Made by a program: the position numbers and the translations under genes
From: a virus
DNA length: 38,428 bases
Reading direction: 5' to 3' (one strand)
IMG/VR virus record: IMGVR_UViG_3300007770_001202
Coordinates: 1-38,428 of that record
Shown: piece by piece, positions 23,087 through 29,399 of the stretch
Position numbering within the stretch: position 1 is the first letter of the stretch
How the letters are laid out: the number at the start of each line of letters is the position of its first letter
Notes under the pieces: model-generated
What the model was told of the DNA's origin: nothing
Databases searched by the model: none
What the model saw: only the letters and a program-made list of their open reading frames with translations

Positions 23087-23368
23087 CTAGCGCTGGTTGG
23101 CGGGCTGCGCCCAGACCTCTCCCCGGTCGGCGGCGTTCTGATTGCACATCAGCTGGTAGCCATCCAGCTCGTAGGACTCGCCCCCGTCGAAGGTGACGTA
23201 GACGGTGCCGTCGGACCGGCGGGGGATGCAGGTGATGGTGCACCACTGGGTCCGGGAGGCGTCGCGGGACCAGGCCAGGACGCGCTGTCCGCGGGTCCAG
23301 ACGCCGTACCACTGCAGACTGTCGCGACGGGTTGTGGGGTTCTGGTCGCGGGGGATGGTGTAGGACAT
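23087..23368 (-). CDS. Hypothetical 93-aa early protein
   Basis: Begins MSYTIPRDQNPTTRRDSLQW; beta-rich body (TQWCTITCIPRRSDGTVYVTF, GGESYELDGYQLM). The ATG at 23368 follows GGAGA and lies downstream of a hairpin-leader promoter. Not recognised; last gene of the small-gene region in transcription order. Confidence 0.75.
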   Translation of the reverse strand: MSYTIPRDQNPTTRRDSLQWYGVWTRGQRVLAWSRDASRTQWCTITCIPRRSDGTVYVTFDGGESYELDGYQLMCNQNAADRGEVWAQPANQR

Positions 23369-23397
23369 TCTGAGTCTCCGCGGGGGGTTCATCCCCC

Positions 23398-23436
23398 CAT
23401 TGATGTTATAATACCACTCAGCGCTGTTCGCTACAC
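23398..23436 (-). promoter_or_regulatory. Early-type promoter 1
   Basis: GTGTAGC box 23430-23436, 16 nt, TATTAT at 23408-23413, 6 nt, AATG. The predicted RNA starts with a GGGGGG-ATGAA-CCCCCC hairpin. The box supplies the GTG-TAG end of the 93-aa gene upstream. Confidence 0.8.
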
Positions 23437-23712
23437 GAGGTCCTGGGCGGGGAGGAAGTGAGCCTCGACGACGCACCGGACGAACCAGCGCTTCTTGGCG
23501 GCGGAGTACCGGACCCGCTTGTCACCGAACTCGTAGTTGGGACCGGTGACCGGGCTCTGCGCGAAGAGGATCAGCTCGTCCACGGTCAGGCCCATGCGAG
23601 TGACGGTGTCGGCGAAGCGCTGCATCGCGACCGGGTTGGGGGTGCTGACACCCATGATGCTCTGGTGAGGGAGGACCCGCTGGATGCGGACGGCTGAAGG
23701 GTCAGTGACCAT
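23431..23712 (-). CDS. Hypothetical 93-aa early protein
   Basis: Not recognised. It has MQRFADTVTRMGLTVDELIL (helical) and KRVRYSAAKKRWFVRCVVEA (basic, beta). GGAGAC precedes the ATG, and it follows the stop of the 39-aa membrane peptide by 12 nt. It ends LV-stop inside the next promoter's -35 box. Confidence 0.75.
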   Translation of the reverse strand: MVTDPSAVRIQRVLPHQSIMGVSTPNPVAMQRFADTVTRMGLTVDELILFAQSPVTGPNYEFGDKRVRYSAAKKRWFVRCVVEAHFLPAQDLV

Positions 23713-23724
23713 TACTGTTGTCTC

Positions 23725-23844
23725 CTAGTAGCGACGGTTGTTGCGGCGGCGCAGGTACAGGGCGTCCTCGATGAAGTTGGCCATGCCTACGATGGCGCAG
23801 CCGATGAGGATTCCGATGATGCCGCCTGTGATGAGTCCTGTCAT
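23725..23844 (-). CDS. 39-aa membrane microprotein
   Basis: Begins MTGLITGGIIGILIGCAIVG, a Gly/Ile-rich membrane helix, and ends in a basic tail (LYLRRRNNRRY). GGAGA precedes the ATG. First gene after promoter 2. Predicted inner-membrane peptide with a positively charged cytoplasmic end. Confidence 0.7.
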   Translation of the reverse strand: MTGLITGGIIGILIGCAIVGMANFIEDALYLRRRNNRRY

Positions 23845-23873
23845 GTGATCTGTCTCCGAGGGGGTGCTCCCCT

Positions 23874-23912
23874 CATTAGCTACATTATATCTAGTCGGCA
23901 GCCTCGCTACAC
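23874..23912 (-). promoter_or_regulatory. Early-type promoter 2
   Basis: GTGTAGC 23906-23912, TATAAT 23884-23889, then AATG. Leader hairpin GGGG-AGCA-CCCC. The box gives the GTG-TAG end of the 82-aa gene. Confidence 0.8.
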
Positions 23913-24155
23913 GATACCAATGCCACCGTTGTTTATGACCTGGGCCCGGATGAAGTTGGTCGCCTCCTCACGGGCCTGGGGGTCGACGGTGGTCCGGGTC
24001 TCGAACTCCTCCAGGAGGGCGGTGCCCCGGGCGATGGTGGAGGCGAGGTTGGCGACGTCGAGGTCGCCGTCCTGGGCACGGGCATTGGCCTGGAGCTCCT
24101 CGCAGAGTTCGATGGTGGAGAGTTCGGTGACGGGGGTGATGTTCGAGTTGGCCAT
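23907..24155 (-). CDS. Hypothetical 82-aa helical early protein
   Basis: Begins MANSNITPVTELSTIELCEE; mostly helical and acidic, ending in NFIRAQVINNGGIGIV. GGAGAAAA lies before the ATG at 24155, downstream of promoter 3. Longer reading upstream runs through the promoter and is not real. Confidence 0.75.
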   Translation of the reverse strand: MANSNITPVTELSTIELCEELQANARAQDGDLDVANLASTIARGTALLEEFETRTTVDPQAREEATNFIRAQVINNGGIGIV

Positions 24156-24184
24156 GATGCTTTTCTCCGGGGGGTTCATCCCCC

Positions 24185-24223
24185 CATTGATGTTATAATA
24201 CCACTTGGCGTGGCTCGCTACAC
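24185..24223 (-). promoter_or_regulatory. Early-type promoter 3
   Basis: GTGTAGC 24217-24223, TATTAT 24195-24200, AATG. Leader hairpin GGGGGG-ATGAA-CCCCCC. The box gives the GTG-TAG end of the 77-aa gene. Confidence 0.8.
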
Positions 24224-24451
24224 GAGGAAATCGAATTCGTTGATGTAGCCGAAGTCGGCCAGGCGCCACTCCTCGTTGTCCAGGGTGACACCCCAGAACT
24301 CGGGCTCAACCTCACCCCACTCATCGGCCGTCGTGGCTGCTGGATGGTAGCTGGTGATGGTGCCAGGCTTGCCGTAGAAGACGACCCGGTCTCCGATGCA
24401 AAAGCCGTCGATCCACCGCCGGCCGTCGGGTGATGTGGGAAGCGCCGACAC
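24218..24451 (-). CDS. Hypothetical SH3/KOW-like 77-aa protein
   Basis: Contains FCIGDRVVFYGKPGTITSYH and EFWGVTLDNEEWRLADFGYI, the pattern of small SH3-like barrels. GTG start at 24451, one base after the stop of the preceding gene, so the two are co-translated. Function unknown. Confidence 0.75.
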   Translation of the reverse strand: MSALPTSPDGRRWIDGFCIGDRVVFYGKPGTITSYHPAATTADEWGEVEPEFWGVTLDNEEWRLADFGYINEFDFLV

Positions 24452-24452
24452 C

Positions 24453-24695
24453 CTAGCAGTCCGCCTGGACCAGCTGGGTCGGTCGACAGTTGTAGATGCG
24501 TCCGATGACGTCCTCCACCATGATGTAGGTGTGATGGTCGAGGTTACCCTGCAGGACCTCGCGGACGATGCCGGTGAAGCCTGGGACCAGTTTCCAGTGC
24601 TCGGCCCGGGGGCCGAACCGCTGCAGGTGTCGGAAGGCCGGGGCGGTCATGCGGACGATGTCCCCGACCTCGAAGTCGGTGTTGGGATGTGCCAT
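24453..24695 (-). CDS. Hypothetical SH3/KOW-like 80-aa protein
   Basis: Begins MAHPNTDFEVGDIVRMTAPA and continues LVPGFTGIVREVLQGN, again a KOW/SH3-like barrel pattern. Its ATG overlaps the end of the 53-aa gene (TAGCATG arrangement). Similar in style to the 77-aa neighbour and the GDLV genes at the right end. Confidence 0.75.
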   Translation of the reverse strand: MAHPNTDFEVGDIVRMTAPAFRHLQRFGPRAEHWKLVPGFTGIVREVLQGNLDHHTYIMVEDVIGRIYNCRPTQLVQADC

Positions 24696-24696
24696 G

Positions 24697-24858
24697 CTAG
24701 TTGGTCTCCGTGACGACCCAGGCCTTCAGGGCGCTGGGGGTGTACTTGAGGAGGAGGTAGACCGCGGTGTCCGGGTCGTCAGCCTTGACGTTTCGGTAGT
24801 TGGTCTTGATCGGCCCACCCTGGAAGGAGTAGGTGAATGCGATGCGGTAGTTGTTCAT
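24697..24858 (-). CDS. Hypothetical 53-aa protein
   Basis: Begins MNNYRIAFTYSFQGGPIKTN and ends SALKAWVVTETN; short beta-helix protein. AGGA precedes the ATG. First gene behind promoter 4. Unrecognised. Confidence 0.7.
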   Translation of the reverse strand: MNNYRIAFTYSFQGGPIKTNYRNVKADDPDTAVYLLLKYTPSALKAWVVTETN

Positions 24859-24902
24859 GTTGAAGTCCTAGGAACTGTGGTTGTCACCGGGGGCTCATCC
24901 CC

Positions 24903-24941
24903 CATTAGCTACATTATAACCCACCGGCGTCCCCGCTACAC
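24903..24941 (-). promoter_or_regulatory. Early-type promoter 4
   Basis: GTGTAGC 24935-24941, TATAAT 24913-24918, AATG. Leader hairpin GGGGG-ATGAG-CCCCC. The box gives the GTG-TAG end of the 97-aa gene. Confidence 0.8.
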
Positions 24942-25229
24942 GGGATTCCCATCAAGGTCGGTGAGGACGGTGCAGTTCTCGAGGAGCGCCCGGGCTCGGC
25001 TCAGGCTCTTCAGTGCCCGCTCCAGCTCGTTCAGGGCACCGCCCAGGTCAGTGCCTAGGGGGGAGTTGCCCTGGGTGTAGAATGGAGGAGACATGTCAGC
25101 CGAAGCCTCGTACATCCCCTCAACGTCGAGGGCCACACCCTCGAGGAGCCTCACGGCATTGGTAAGTCGGAGCTGGTTGGTTGGGATCCGCATCCCTGCC
25201 CAGCATGCCATCCTCTGTCGATCGTCCAT
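24936..25229 (-). CDS. Hypothetical 97-aa helical protein
   Basis: Helical throughout (NQLRLTNAVRLLEGVALDVE, LNELERALKSLSRARALLEN). The ATG at 25229 follows AGGAGG and comes 1 nt after the stop of the 109-aa gene. Its helical layout resembles that gene, so the two may be partners or distant paralogues. Confidence 0.75.
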   Translation of the reverse strand: MDDRQRMACWAGMRIPTNQLRLTNAVRLLEGVALDVEGMYEASADMSPPFYTQGNSPLGTDLGGALNELERALKSLSRARALLENCTVLTDLDGNPV

Positions 25230-25230
25230 A

Positions 25231-25560
25231 CTACCAGGCCTCCTGGTTGCCGCGGCCGAAGAGGTCCGCCCCCACCGGGACGACCGGCACCTCACCCCCG
25301 GGGTCCTGGACAAAGTCCAGGCTGGTGAGCACGTCCTGCAGGCAGTCAACCGCCTCACGCACATCGAACAGGGCGCCGTAGAGGTCCTGCTGCAGGGTCA
25401 CGTTCCCGCGGACGACGGTCTCGGGACATGCCTTGGCATCATCATGAAGTGTCCGAATGTCATCGTTGAGTTGCCCGACGACCTCGAGGGCGGCATTAAC
25501 GCGCTGCTTCATATTCGGGACGCGGATGGTGCGAATGACTGGGATTCGGATGTCGCTCAT
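25231..25560 (-). CDS. Hypothetical 109-aa helical protein
   Basis: Begins MSDIRIPVIRTIRVPNMKQR; two helical blocks (VNAALEVVGQLNDDIRTLHD, DVREAVDCLQDVLTSLDFV) then VPVVPVGADLFGRGNQEAW. It starts 1 nt after the stop of the 56-aa gene, so the run 56 aa - 109 aa - 97 aa is one unit behind promoter 5. Confidence 0.75.
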   Translation of the reverse strand: MSDIRIPVIRTIRVPNMKQRVNAALEVVGQLNDDIRTLHDDAKACPETVVRGNVTLQQDLYGALFDVREAVDCLQDVLTSLDFVQDPGGEVPVVPVGADLFGRGNQEAW

Positions 25561-25561
25561 G

Positions 25562-25732
25562 CTAGTTGGACTCCAGGGTCGAGATGGTGTAGGGACTGTG
25601 GTCCTTGAGTCGGTTGAGATTGGACTCGAGGAGCCGGACAGCCTCGCTGGCGAACTCGAGGGTGAGGAATGGGACGGCGGCCCAGACTGGGAGGCCGTCG
25701 CGCTGGCCGTTCTTGAGGATGATGTAGGTCAT
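25562..25732 (-). CDS. Hypothetical 56-aa protein
   Basis: Begins MTYIILKNGQRDGLPVWAAV, then a helix (EFASEAVRLLESNLNRLKDH) and a polar end. GGAG precedes the ATG at 25732. First gene behind promoter 5. Another frame of the same DNA gives a longer but Pro/Arg-rich, unlikely product. Confidence 0.7.
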   Translation of the reverse strand: MTYIILKNGQRDGLPVWAAVPFLTLEFASEAVRLLESNLNRLKDHSPYTISTLESN

Positions 25733-25758
25733 GTGTTTTCTCCAGGGGGTTCATCCCC

Positions 25759-25797
25759 CATTAGCTACATTATAACTCGTCAGCGTCCCCGCTACAC
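25759..25797 (-). promoter_or_regulatory. Early-type promoter 5
   Basis: GTGTAGC 25791-25797, TATAAT 25769-25774, AATG. Leader hairpin GGGGG-ATGAA-CCCCC. The upstream gene ends (TGA) 4 nt before the box. Confidence 0.8.
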
Positions 25798-25801
25798 GGG
25801 A

Positions 25802-25945
25802 TCAGTGAGCCTCGATCGGAGCCGGAGCCTCCACGGTGGTGCCGTGGTCGAGGCGGCGAGCCCGCTTGGCCGGGCAATCGCCCGACAGCTGCATCAGGGC
25901 GATCATCACGCCGTTGGTGTCACCGATGGTCCGGAAGTACTCCAT
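25802..25945 (-). CDS. Hypothetical 47-aa protein
   Basis: Begins MEYFRTIGDTNGVMIALMQL and ends with an Ala/Pro-rich tail (TTVEAPAPIEAH). The frame is open further upstream to the end of the 114-aa gene, and GTG codons there are alternative starts, so the N-terminus is uncertain. Unrecognised. Confidence 0.5.
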   Translation of the reverse strand: MEYFRTIGDTNGVMIALMQLSGDCPAKRARRLDHGTTVEAPAPIEAH

Positions 25946-26018
25946 GTTCGCCGCCACCTGGGCCCGGTGCTCCGGGCTCACAGCGTGACGGATGAAGCAG
26001 TGGCAGTTGAGGTCGGTC

Positions 26019-26363
26019 TTAGGCCGCCTCCACGGACGCGGCGAACTCAGCCTCGATCTCGGCCTCGATGGCGTCGATGCGGCTCTTGAGGGCGAAGGCC
26101 TGGGACTGGAGCTTGTTGAGGCGGATGGCCCGCTTCTCGACTCGGCTCATCTCGCGGGCCAGGGCGACCAGCGGGGTGGCGGACTTGTTGGACGCCACGA
26201 TCTTCCCGACGTCGCCGCCGAACGTGAAGCCGTCGGTGTCGTGGGTGCGGACCAGGCGCCAGCGCTTGCCGTCGTGCTTGGTCTGGAAGTGACCGAACTG
26301 CCAGGTCTTGCGGACGGTGGGCTCGGTGGTCTCGGTGCTGTCAGTGTTTTCGGAGTTTGCCAT
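26019..26363 (-). CDS. Hypothetical protein, paralogue of the gene at 31896-32204
   Basis: A 114-aa protein. The shared core is W-FG-F-T-HDGK-WRLVR followed by VASNKSATPLVALARE and SRVEKR, then a coiled-coil end (LKSRIDAIEAEIEAEFAA). The paralogue has the same core and a similar helical tail. The small N-terminal domain may bind nucleic acid or protein and the tail may dimerise (inference). The ATG at 26363 is preceded by AAAGGAA. First gene behind promoter 6. Confidence 0.8.
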   Translation of the reverse strand: MANSENTDSTETTEPTVRKTWQFGHFQTKHDGKRWRLVRTHDTDGFTFGGDVGKIVASNKSATPLVALAREMSRVEKRAIRLNKLQSQAFALKSRIDAIEAEIEAEFAASVEAA

Positions 26364-26402
26364 GAGTGAAGTTCCTTTCGAGAACGGGTGGGGTTCATCC
26401 CC

Positions 26403-26441
26403 TATTAAGTACATTATATCTTGTCGGCGGCCGCGTTACAC
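26403..26441 (-). promoter_or_regulatory. Early-type promoter 6
   Basis: GTGTAAC 26435-26441, TATAAT 26413-26418, AATAGGGG start region. Leader hairpin GGGG-ATGAA-CCCC. Confidence 0.78.
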
Positions 26442-26454
26442 GCGGAGGGTGGGA

Positions 26455-26470
26455 GGGGACCGAAGTCCCC
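26455..26470 (-). terminator. UUCG-capped hairpin
   Basis: Minus strand GGGGAC-TTCG-GTCCCC directly after the 23-aa gene; flanking GGGA/TCCC extends the stem past a one-base bulge. Extremely stable UUCG tetraloop, but no T-tract follows, so it may be an RNA 3'-end protector rather than an intrinsic terminator. Confidence 0.5.
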
Positions 26471-26484
26471 GTCCCAGGGTCAAT

Positions 26485-26556
26485 CTAGCAGGTGGCAGTA
26501 GCCAGGGCGCCCAGGCAGAGGTTGACGATCGAGTAGGTTACGAGAAAAGCTGTCAT
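26485..26556 (-). CDS. 23-aa membrane micropeptide
   Basis: Begins MTAFLVTYSIVNLCLGALAT and is hydrophobic to its end. AAAGGA precedes the ATG with good spacing, it has its own promoter (7) and a downstream hairpin, so a dedicated transcript is likely despite the small size. Confidence 0.55.
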   Translation of the reverse strand: MTAFLVTYSIVNLCLGALATATC

Positions 26557-26592
26557 TGTGAAGTCCTTTCAGGACGGGTGGGGTTCATCCCC

Positions 26593-26631
26593 TATTAAGT
26601 ACATTATAACCCAGGGCCGGGTCGGTTACAC
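26593..26631 (-). promoter_or_regulatory. Early-type promoter 7
   Basis: GTGTAAC 26625-26631, TATAAT 26603-26608, AATAGGGG start region. Leader hairpin GGGG-ATGAA-CCCC; nearly identical to promoter 6. Confidence 0.8.
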
Positions 26632-26641
26632 GTGACCTGGG

Positions 26642-27100
26642 CTAAAGCCCCATCAGTCGGTCCTGGATGGCGAACAGGACTCCATCGGTCCTCTCCCAGG
26701 TCAGGAGCTCCTGCTCCGCCTGCTGCTTCTTCTCCATTGCGGCGAAGTGCTCGCGGTCCAGGCGGTCGCGCCAGGCGTCCTCCTCCTGCCGAAGGTCAGC
26801 TTCCCTGGACAGGCGGTCGATCATGCCCTCGATCTCCTCGAGGCGCATCTGGGAGTACCTCATCCACCTGGGGCGGATGCCATTCAGCTCCTTGTACCAG
26901 TCGCTGTACTGGGACGCCGCACCGCAGTGCAGGTACTCGTAGACGTTGGCGTACTCGTCCGCCAGGGACTCGCACGGCATCATCAGCAACTGCCAGCCCT
27001 CGGCCTCGGCCTGGGCCTTGAGCTCGGCGTTCCGAGCCCGGATGAAACCCAGGACGTCGGTGTTGGCGATGAGGGCGAGCTCGCGGTCAGAGTGGTTCAT
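26642..27100 (-). CDS. Hypothetical 152-aa helical protein
   Basis: Begins MNHSDRELALIANTDVLGFI; long charged helices follow (ARNAELKAQAEAEGWQLLMM, LEEIEGMIDRLSREADLRQE, MEKKQQAEQELLTWERTDG), so it is probably a coiled coil. Start at 27100 behind GGAGAG and promoter 8; reading further upstream passes through the promoter. Unrecognised. Confidence 0.78.
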   Translation of the reverse strand: MNHSDRELALIANTDVLGFIRARNAELKAQAEAEGWQLLMMPCESLADEYANVYEYLHCGAASQYSDWYKELNGIRPRWMRYSQMRLEEIEGMIDRLSREADLRQEEDAWRDRLDREHFAAMEKKQQAEQELLTWERTDGVLFAIQDRLMGL

Positions 27101-27132
27101 GTTTCTCTCCAGGGGGTTGGGGGTGCATCCCC

Positions 27133-27171
27133 CATTAGCTACATTATAACCCAGGGTCGGGTCCATTACAC
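27133..27171 (-). promoter_or_regulatory. Early-type promoter 8
   Basis: GTGTAAT 27165-27171, TATAAT 27143-27148, AATG. Leader hairpin GGGGG-ATGCA-CCCCC. The box gives the GTG-TAA end of the 78-aa gene. Confidence 0.8.
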
Positions 27172-27402
27172 GCGCCAGGAACCGGACACCCAGGTCAGGA
27201 TGCCGGACTGGGAGATGGCGCCCTTGATGTCGCCGATGCTCTCGGCCTGCCCCCAGGGGGTCCGTCGGACCAGCTTGAGGGCGGTGACCATGTTGACGAC
27301 CTGGGCGGTGTCGATGCCCACGGCAACGATCTCCACGCACATGCTGAGGTTTCGGTGGCGCCTCTCGACGCGGGCGGTAATGTCTGTGATGTCGTGTGTC
27401 AT
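27166..27402 (-). CDS. Hypothetical 78-aa protein on a leaderless mRNA
   Basis: Begins MTHDITDITARVERRHRNLS and continues MCVEIVAVGIDTAQVVNMVT. The ATG at 27402 coincides with the AATG start region of promoter 9, so the predicted mRNA has at most about one nucleotide before the start codon and no ribosome site. Unrecognised product; ends V-stop inside promoter 8. Confidence 0.75.
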   Translation of the reverse strand: MTHDITDITARVERRHRNLSMCVEIVAVGIDTAQVVNMVTALKLVRRTPWGQAESIGDIKGAISQSGILTWVSGSWRV

Positions 27403-27438
27403 TGATAGTATAATACCACTCAGCACTGTTCGCTACAC
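27400..27438 (-). promoter_or_regulatory. Early-type promoter 9 (leaderless)
   Basis: GTGTAGC 27432-27438, TATTAT 27410-27415, 6 nt, then AATG, whose ATG is the start codon of the 78-aa gene. No hairpin. Confidence 0.78.
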
Positions 27439-27444
27439 GAGGTC

Positions 27445-27519
27445 CTACTCGTCGGTGGCAGGAAGAAGCTTGTCACAGATGTACAGGAATGCGGCGAAGC
27501 CGACTAGGAAGGTAAACAC
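27445..27519 (-). CDS. 24-aa membrane micropeptide
   Basis: GTG start at 27519 right after the TAG of the 81-aa gene, behind GAGG. Sequence MFTFLVGFAAFLYICDKLLP then ATDE. Hydrophobic with an acidic end. Translation by coupling is likely; small size keeps confidence moderate. Confidence 0.5.
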   Translation of the reverse strand: MFTFLVGFAAFLYICDKLLPATDE

Positions 27520-27765
27520 CTACGCCTCCCCTCGGGCCGCACGACGTGCTGCCTTGCGCTGTCCCTCGCAGAACAGGATGGAGCCTCGGGCACCCTTGCT
27601 GTTGCTGAAGATGAGACGGCTGTACTTGGGTCCCATGTCAGGGACATCGAGGATGGCCTCGAGCCAGAGGTCGTAGCACTCAGCCACGTGTTCGACGGCG
27701 CCGATGGTGTCTACCTTGGCACACAGCTCGGCCATCAGGGTCTTGGGAATCGTGGGTCGGGACAT
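27520..27765 (-). CDS. Hypothetical 81-aa protein
   Basis: Begins MSRPTIPKTLMAELCAKVDT; helical N-terminal half and a basic tail (GQRKAARRAARGEA). It starts about 10 nt after the 31-aa membrane peptide, with AGGAG upstream. Unrecognised. Confidence 0.75.
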   Translation of the reverse strand: MSRPTIPKTLMAELCAKVDTIGAVEHVAECYDLWLEAILDVPDMGPKYSRLIFSNSKGARGSILFCEGQRKAARRAARGEA

Positions 27766-27775
27766 GTTGGTACTC

Positions 27776-27871
27776 CTAGAAGCAGAAGAGGATGATTGCG
27801 TAGAGGTAGCCGAAGCCACCCAGGAGGAAGGCGCCGCCGATGGCAGCAGGGTCAAATTCGAAGAGGTCCAT
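27776..27871 (-). CDS. 31-aa membrane micropeptide
   Basis: Begins MDLFEFDPAAIGGAFLLGGF and ends YLYAIILFCF. GGTGGAG precedes the ATG; it is the first gene of the transcript from promoter 10. One hydrophobic helix with an acidic N-terminus. Confidence 0.6.
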   Translation of the reverse strand: MDLFEFDPAAIGGAFLLGGFGYLYAIILFCF

Positions 27872-27898
27872 GTGGTCTCCACCAGGGCTGCATTGCCC

Positions 27899-27937
27899 CA
27901 TTAGCTACATTCTATCTGGTTCGGTCGCCCGCTACAC
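27899..27937 (-). promoter_or_regulatory. Early-type promoter 10
   Basis: GTGTAGC 27931-27937, TAGAAT 27909-27914, AATG. Leader hairpin GGGC-AATGCA-GCCC. Here the TAG of the -10 box is the stop codon of the 72-aa gene. Confidence 0.75.
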
Positions 27938-28130
27938 GAACTGCCCACAGGTTGTGGTAGCCGCTGTTCCAGGGCTCGATGTGCTGGGCACGCTCAGGCC
28001 ACCTGACGGTCACCTTGCCGAACCTCTTCGTCCGGACGGTGCCGACCACGGGGTCGGTGCCTGGGAGGTCGCGAGCAGGGTCCCAGATGTGGGTGACTCG
28101 ACTGCCGGGCATAATATACGTTTTGCTCAT
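27912..28130 (-). CDS. Hypothetical SH3-like 72-aa protein on a leaderless mRNA
   Basis: Begins MSKTYIMPGSRVTHIWDPAR; contains VVGTVRTKRFGKVTVRW, KOW/SH3-like. The ATG at 28130 starts at the predicted +1 of promoter 11 with no ribosome site. The stop TAG lies inside the -10 element of promoter 10, so the gene is fully enclosed by promoter elements. Confidence 0.75.
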   Translation of the reverse strand: MSKTYIMPGSRVTHIWDPARDLPGTDPVVGTVRTKRFGKVTVRWPERAQHIEPWNSGYHNLWAVRVAGDRTR

Positions 28131-28165
28131 ATCAGTATAATACCACTACTCACCCATCATTACAC
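28127..28165 (-). promoter_or_regulatory. Early-type promoter 11 (leaderless)
   Basis: GTGTAAT 28159-28165, TATTAT 28137-28142, 6 nt, then ATGAGC, the start of the 72-aa gene. Confidence 0.78.
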
Positions 28166-28235
28166 GAAGCGCCGTGGCCACCAGCAAGCCAAAGGCCAGG
28201 GCGAAAACGACCAGGGCGGCGAAGGGGTCAGTCAC
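28146..28235 (-). CDS. 29-aa membrane micropeptide
   Basis: GTG start at 28235 inside the last codons of the 157-aa gene (8-nt overlap), behind a G-rich site. Reads MTDPFAALVVFALAFGLLVA then a short basic end. It runs through the -35 box of promoter 11. One membrane helix. Confidence 0.5.
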   Translation of the reverse strand: MTDPFAALVVFALAFGLLVATALRVMMGE

Positions 28236-28701
28236 AGGACCCCCACCGGGTGGCGGTCACCTGATAGACGTCGCGTCCGCCCAGGTCACGGAAGGTGGCG
28301 ATCGGATTGGCGATGGTGCCATAGCCCATCGGGTGGAAGCGACCGTACAGGCGCTCCGTCCAGGCGGTCAGCTCCGCCTCCGTCGAGGAGTACACCGTGT
28401 AGGAGTAGCGCCCACCACCGGCTCGGCCGCTGTGGGACTTGTTGACGAACAGGGAGCTGTCGGCATGCTCGAAGTGAGGGTTGCGCCGCATCTCGAGAAA
28501 AGACCGCTCGTGGACCGACTCGGCCTGCATCCGCCTGACCAGCTCCTGGGCGCGGAACTCAGAGACCTCGGCCTTGTGGGTGAAGACCACCCCGCCGTTG
28601 AGGCGGACCTTGACGCGGTTGACAGCCTCAGATGTGAGCATCCCCCGGTGGTTGCGGACCGTCCGGTTGTGGGTGTGCTCGATGTGATAGTGTGTGTTCA
28701 T
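28228..28701 (-). CDS. Hypothetical 157-aa protein
   Basis: Begins MNTHYHIEHTHNRTVRNHRG (His-rich), then VKVRLNGGVVFTHKAEVSEF, SHSGRAGGGRYSYTVYSSTE and VYQVTATRWGSCD. Mixed alpha/beta, unrecognised. AAGGAAG precedes the ATG at 28701; sole full-size gene behind promoter 12. Confidence 0.78.
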   Translation of the reverse strand: MNTHYHIEHTHNRTVRNHRGMLTSEAVNRVKVRLNGGVVFTHKAEVSEFRAQELVRRMQAESVHERSFLEMRRNPHFEHADSSLFVNKSHSGRAGGGRYSYTVYSSTEAELTAWTERLYGRFHPMGYGTIANPIATFRDLGGRDVYQVTATRWGSCD

Positions 28702-28731
28702 GCGCTTCCTTTCAGTCGGGGTCCATTCCCT

Positions 28732-28770
28732 CATTAGCTACATTATAACCCAGGCGACCGTGGGTTACAC
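28732..28770 (-). promoter_or_regulatory. Early-type promoter 12
   Basis: GTGTAAC 28764-28770, TATAAT 28742-28747, AATG. Leader has a weaker GGG-AATGGA-CCC hairpin. Confidence 0.75.
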
Positions 28771-28792
28771 GAGCCGGCGGATTTAATCAGAA

Positions 28793-29011
28793 CTAGTCAC
28801 ACCCGTCGAGGATGGACCGGAGGGCATCGACACGACCCCAGAGGTCAGTGAGTCGCTCTCCATTAAGGGCATTCCACTCAGCCTCTGCCGCCCGGTAGGA
28901 CGTCCACTCCACCAACCCCGCAGGGCTTTCAGGCGGCAGAGGCTTTGTATTCTGCAATGCCAGGGCAGCCTCAGTCAGCTCCTGGATGCTTTCTTCAATA
29001 ACTCGACTCAC
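28793..29011 (-). CDS. Hypothetical 72-aa helical protein
   Basis: GTG start at 29011 overlapping the TGA of the preceding gene. Helical and acidic (VIEESIQELTEAALALQNTK, ERLTDLWGRVDALRSILDG). Similar in layout to the adjacent 79-aa protein; may form a pair. Confidence 0.7.
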   Translation of the reverse strand: MSRVIEESIQELTEAALALQNTKPLPPESPAGLVEWTSYRAAEAEWNALNGERLTDLWGRVDALRSILDGCD

Positions 29012-29247
29012 GCCGAAATTCCCATCAGGGCATCCATGGTTGCAACAATCTTGAGGGCAGCCACCGCATCCTCGTGCTCCCGGGTCTCGAAGACCACCTC
29101 GGCGCTTCCGCTGATGGGAAGGGTACAGTGTCGCTCCTCCTCCATCAAGTCCTCGATCAGCTTGTTGACGGCGTTGGCCCGGGCCAGATTCTCTGCCAGG
29201 GCATTGAGTCGGTCATGGGCTGCCTCAAAGGGTGTAAGGTCTCGCAT
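29008..29247 (-). CDS. Hypothetical 79-aa helical protein
   Basis: Begins MRDLTPFEAAHDRLNALAEN; helical N-terminus, beta-like middle (CTLPISGSAEVVFETREHED). I chose the ATG at 29247 because AAAGG lies 9 nt upstream; an ATG at 29256 has the site directly against it. Overlaps the 3' gene by 4 nt. Confidence 0.7.
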   Translation of the reverse strand: MRDLTPFEAAHDRLNALAENLARANAVNKLIEDLMEEERHCTLPISGSAEVVFETREHEDAVAALKIVATMDALMGISA

Positions 29248-29249
29248 CT

Positions 29250-29399
29250 CTACCATCCTTTCCGACCCTTGTGCTTGACATGTCGGGCCGACTTGCCTGA
29301 ACCCTTTCCGGATCCTCGGCGTGCTTTGTTGGCGTGCTTTCCAGCCCCGCCCCGTTGAAAGGCGGCTACGGCTATCCAGTTTCTAGTTTTAGTTCGCAT
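29250..29399 (-). CDS. 49-aa highly basic protein
   Basis: Begins MRTKTRNWIAVAAFQRGGAG, followed by a Lys/Arg/Gly/His-rich tail (KSARHVKHKGRKGW). Likely binds nucleic acid. GGAGG precedes the ATG, on a short leader from promoter 13. Its end overlaps the ribosome site of the next gene. Confidence 0.7.
   Translation of the reverse strand: MRTKTRNWIAVAAFQRGGAGKHANKARRGSGKGSGKSARHVKHKGRKGW

Noticed and set aside
25557-25754. 65-codon Pro/Arg/His-rich frame
   Set aside because: The same DNA encodes, in another frame, a 56-aa protein with normal composition, a good ribosome site and tight coupling to the next gene.
26747-27676. Long plus-strand open frame (309 codons)
   Set aside because: It runs antisense through several well-supported minus-strand genes and four promoter elements, has Arg/Val-rich, low-quality composition, and is explained by high GC reducing stop codons.
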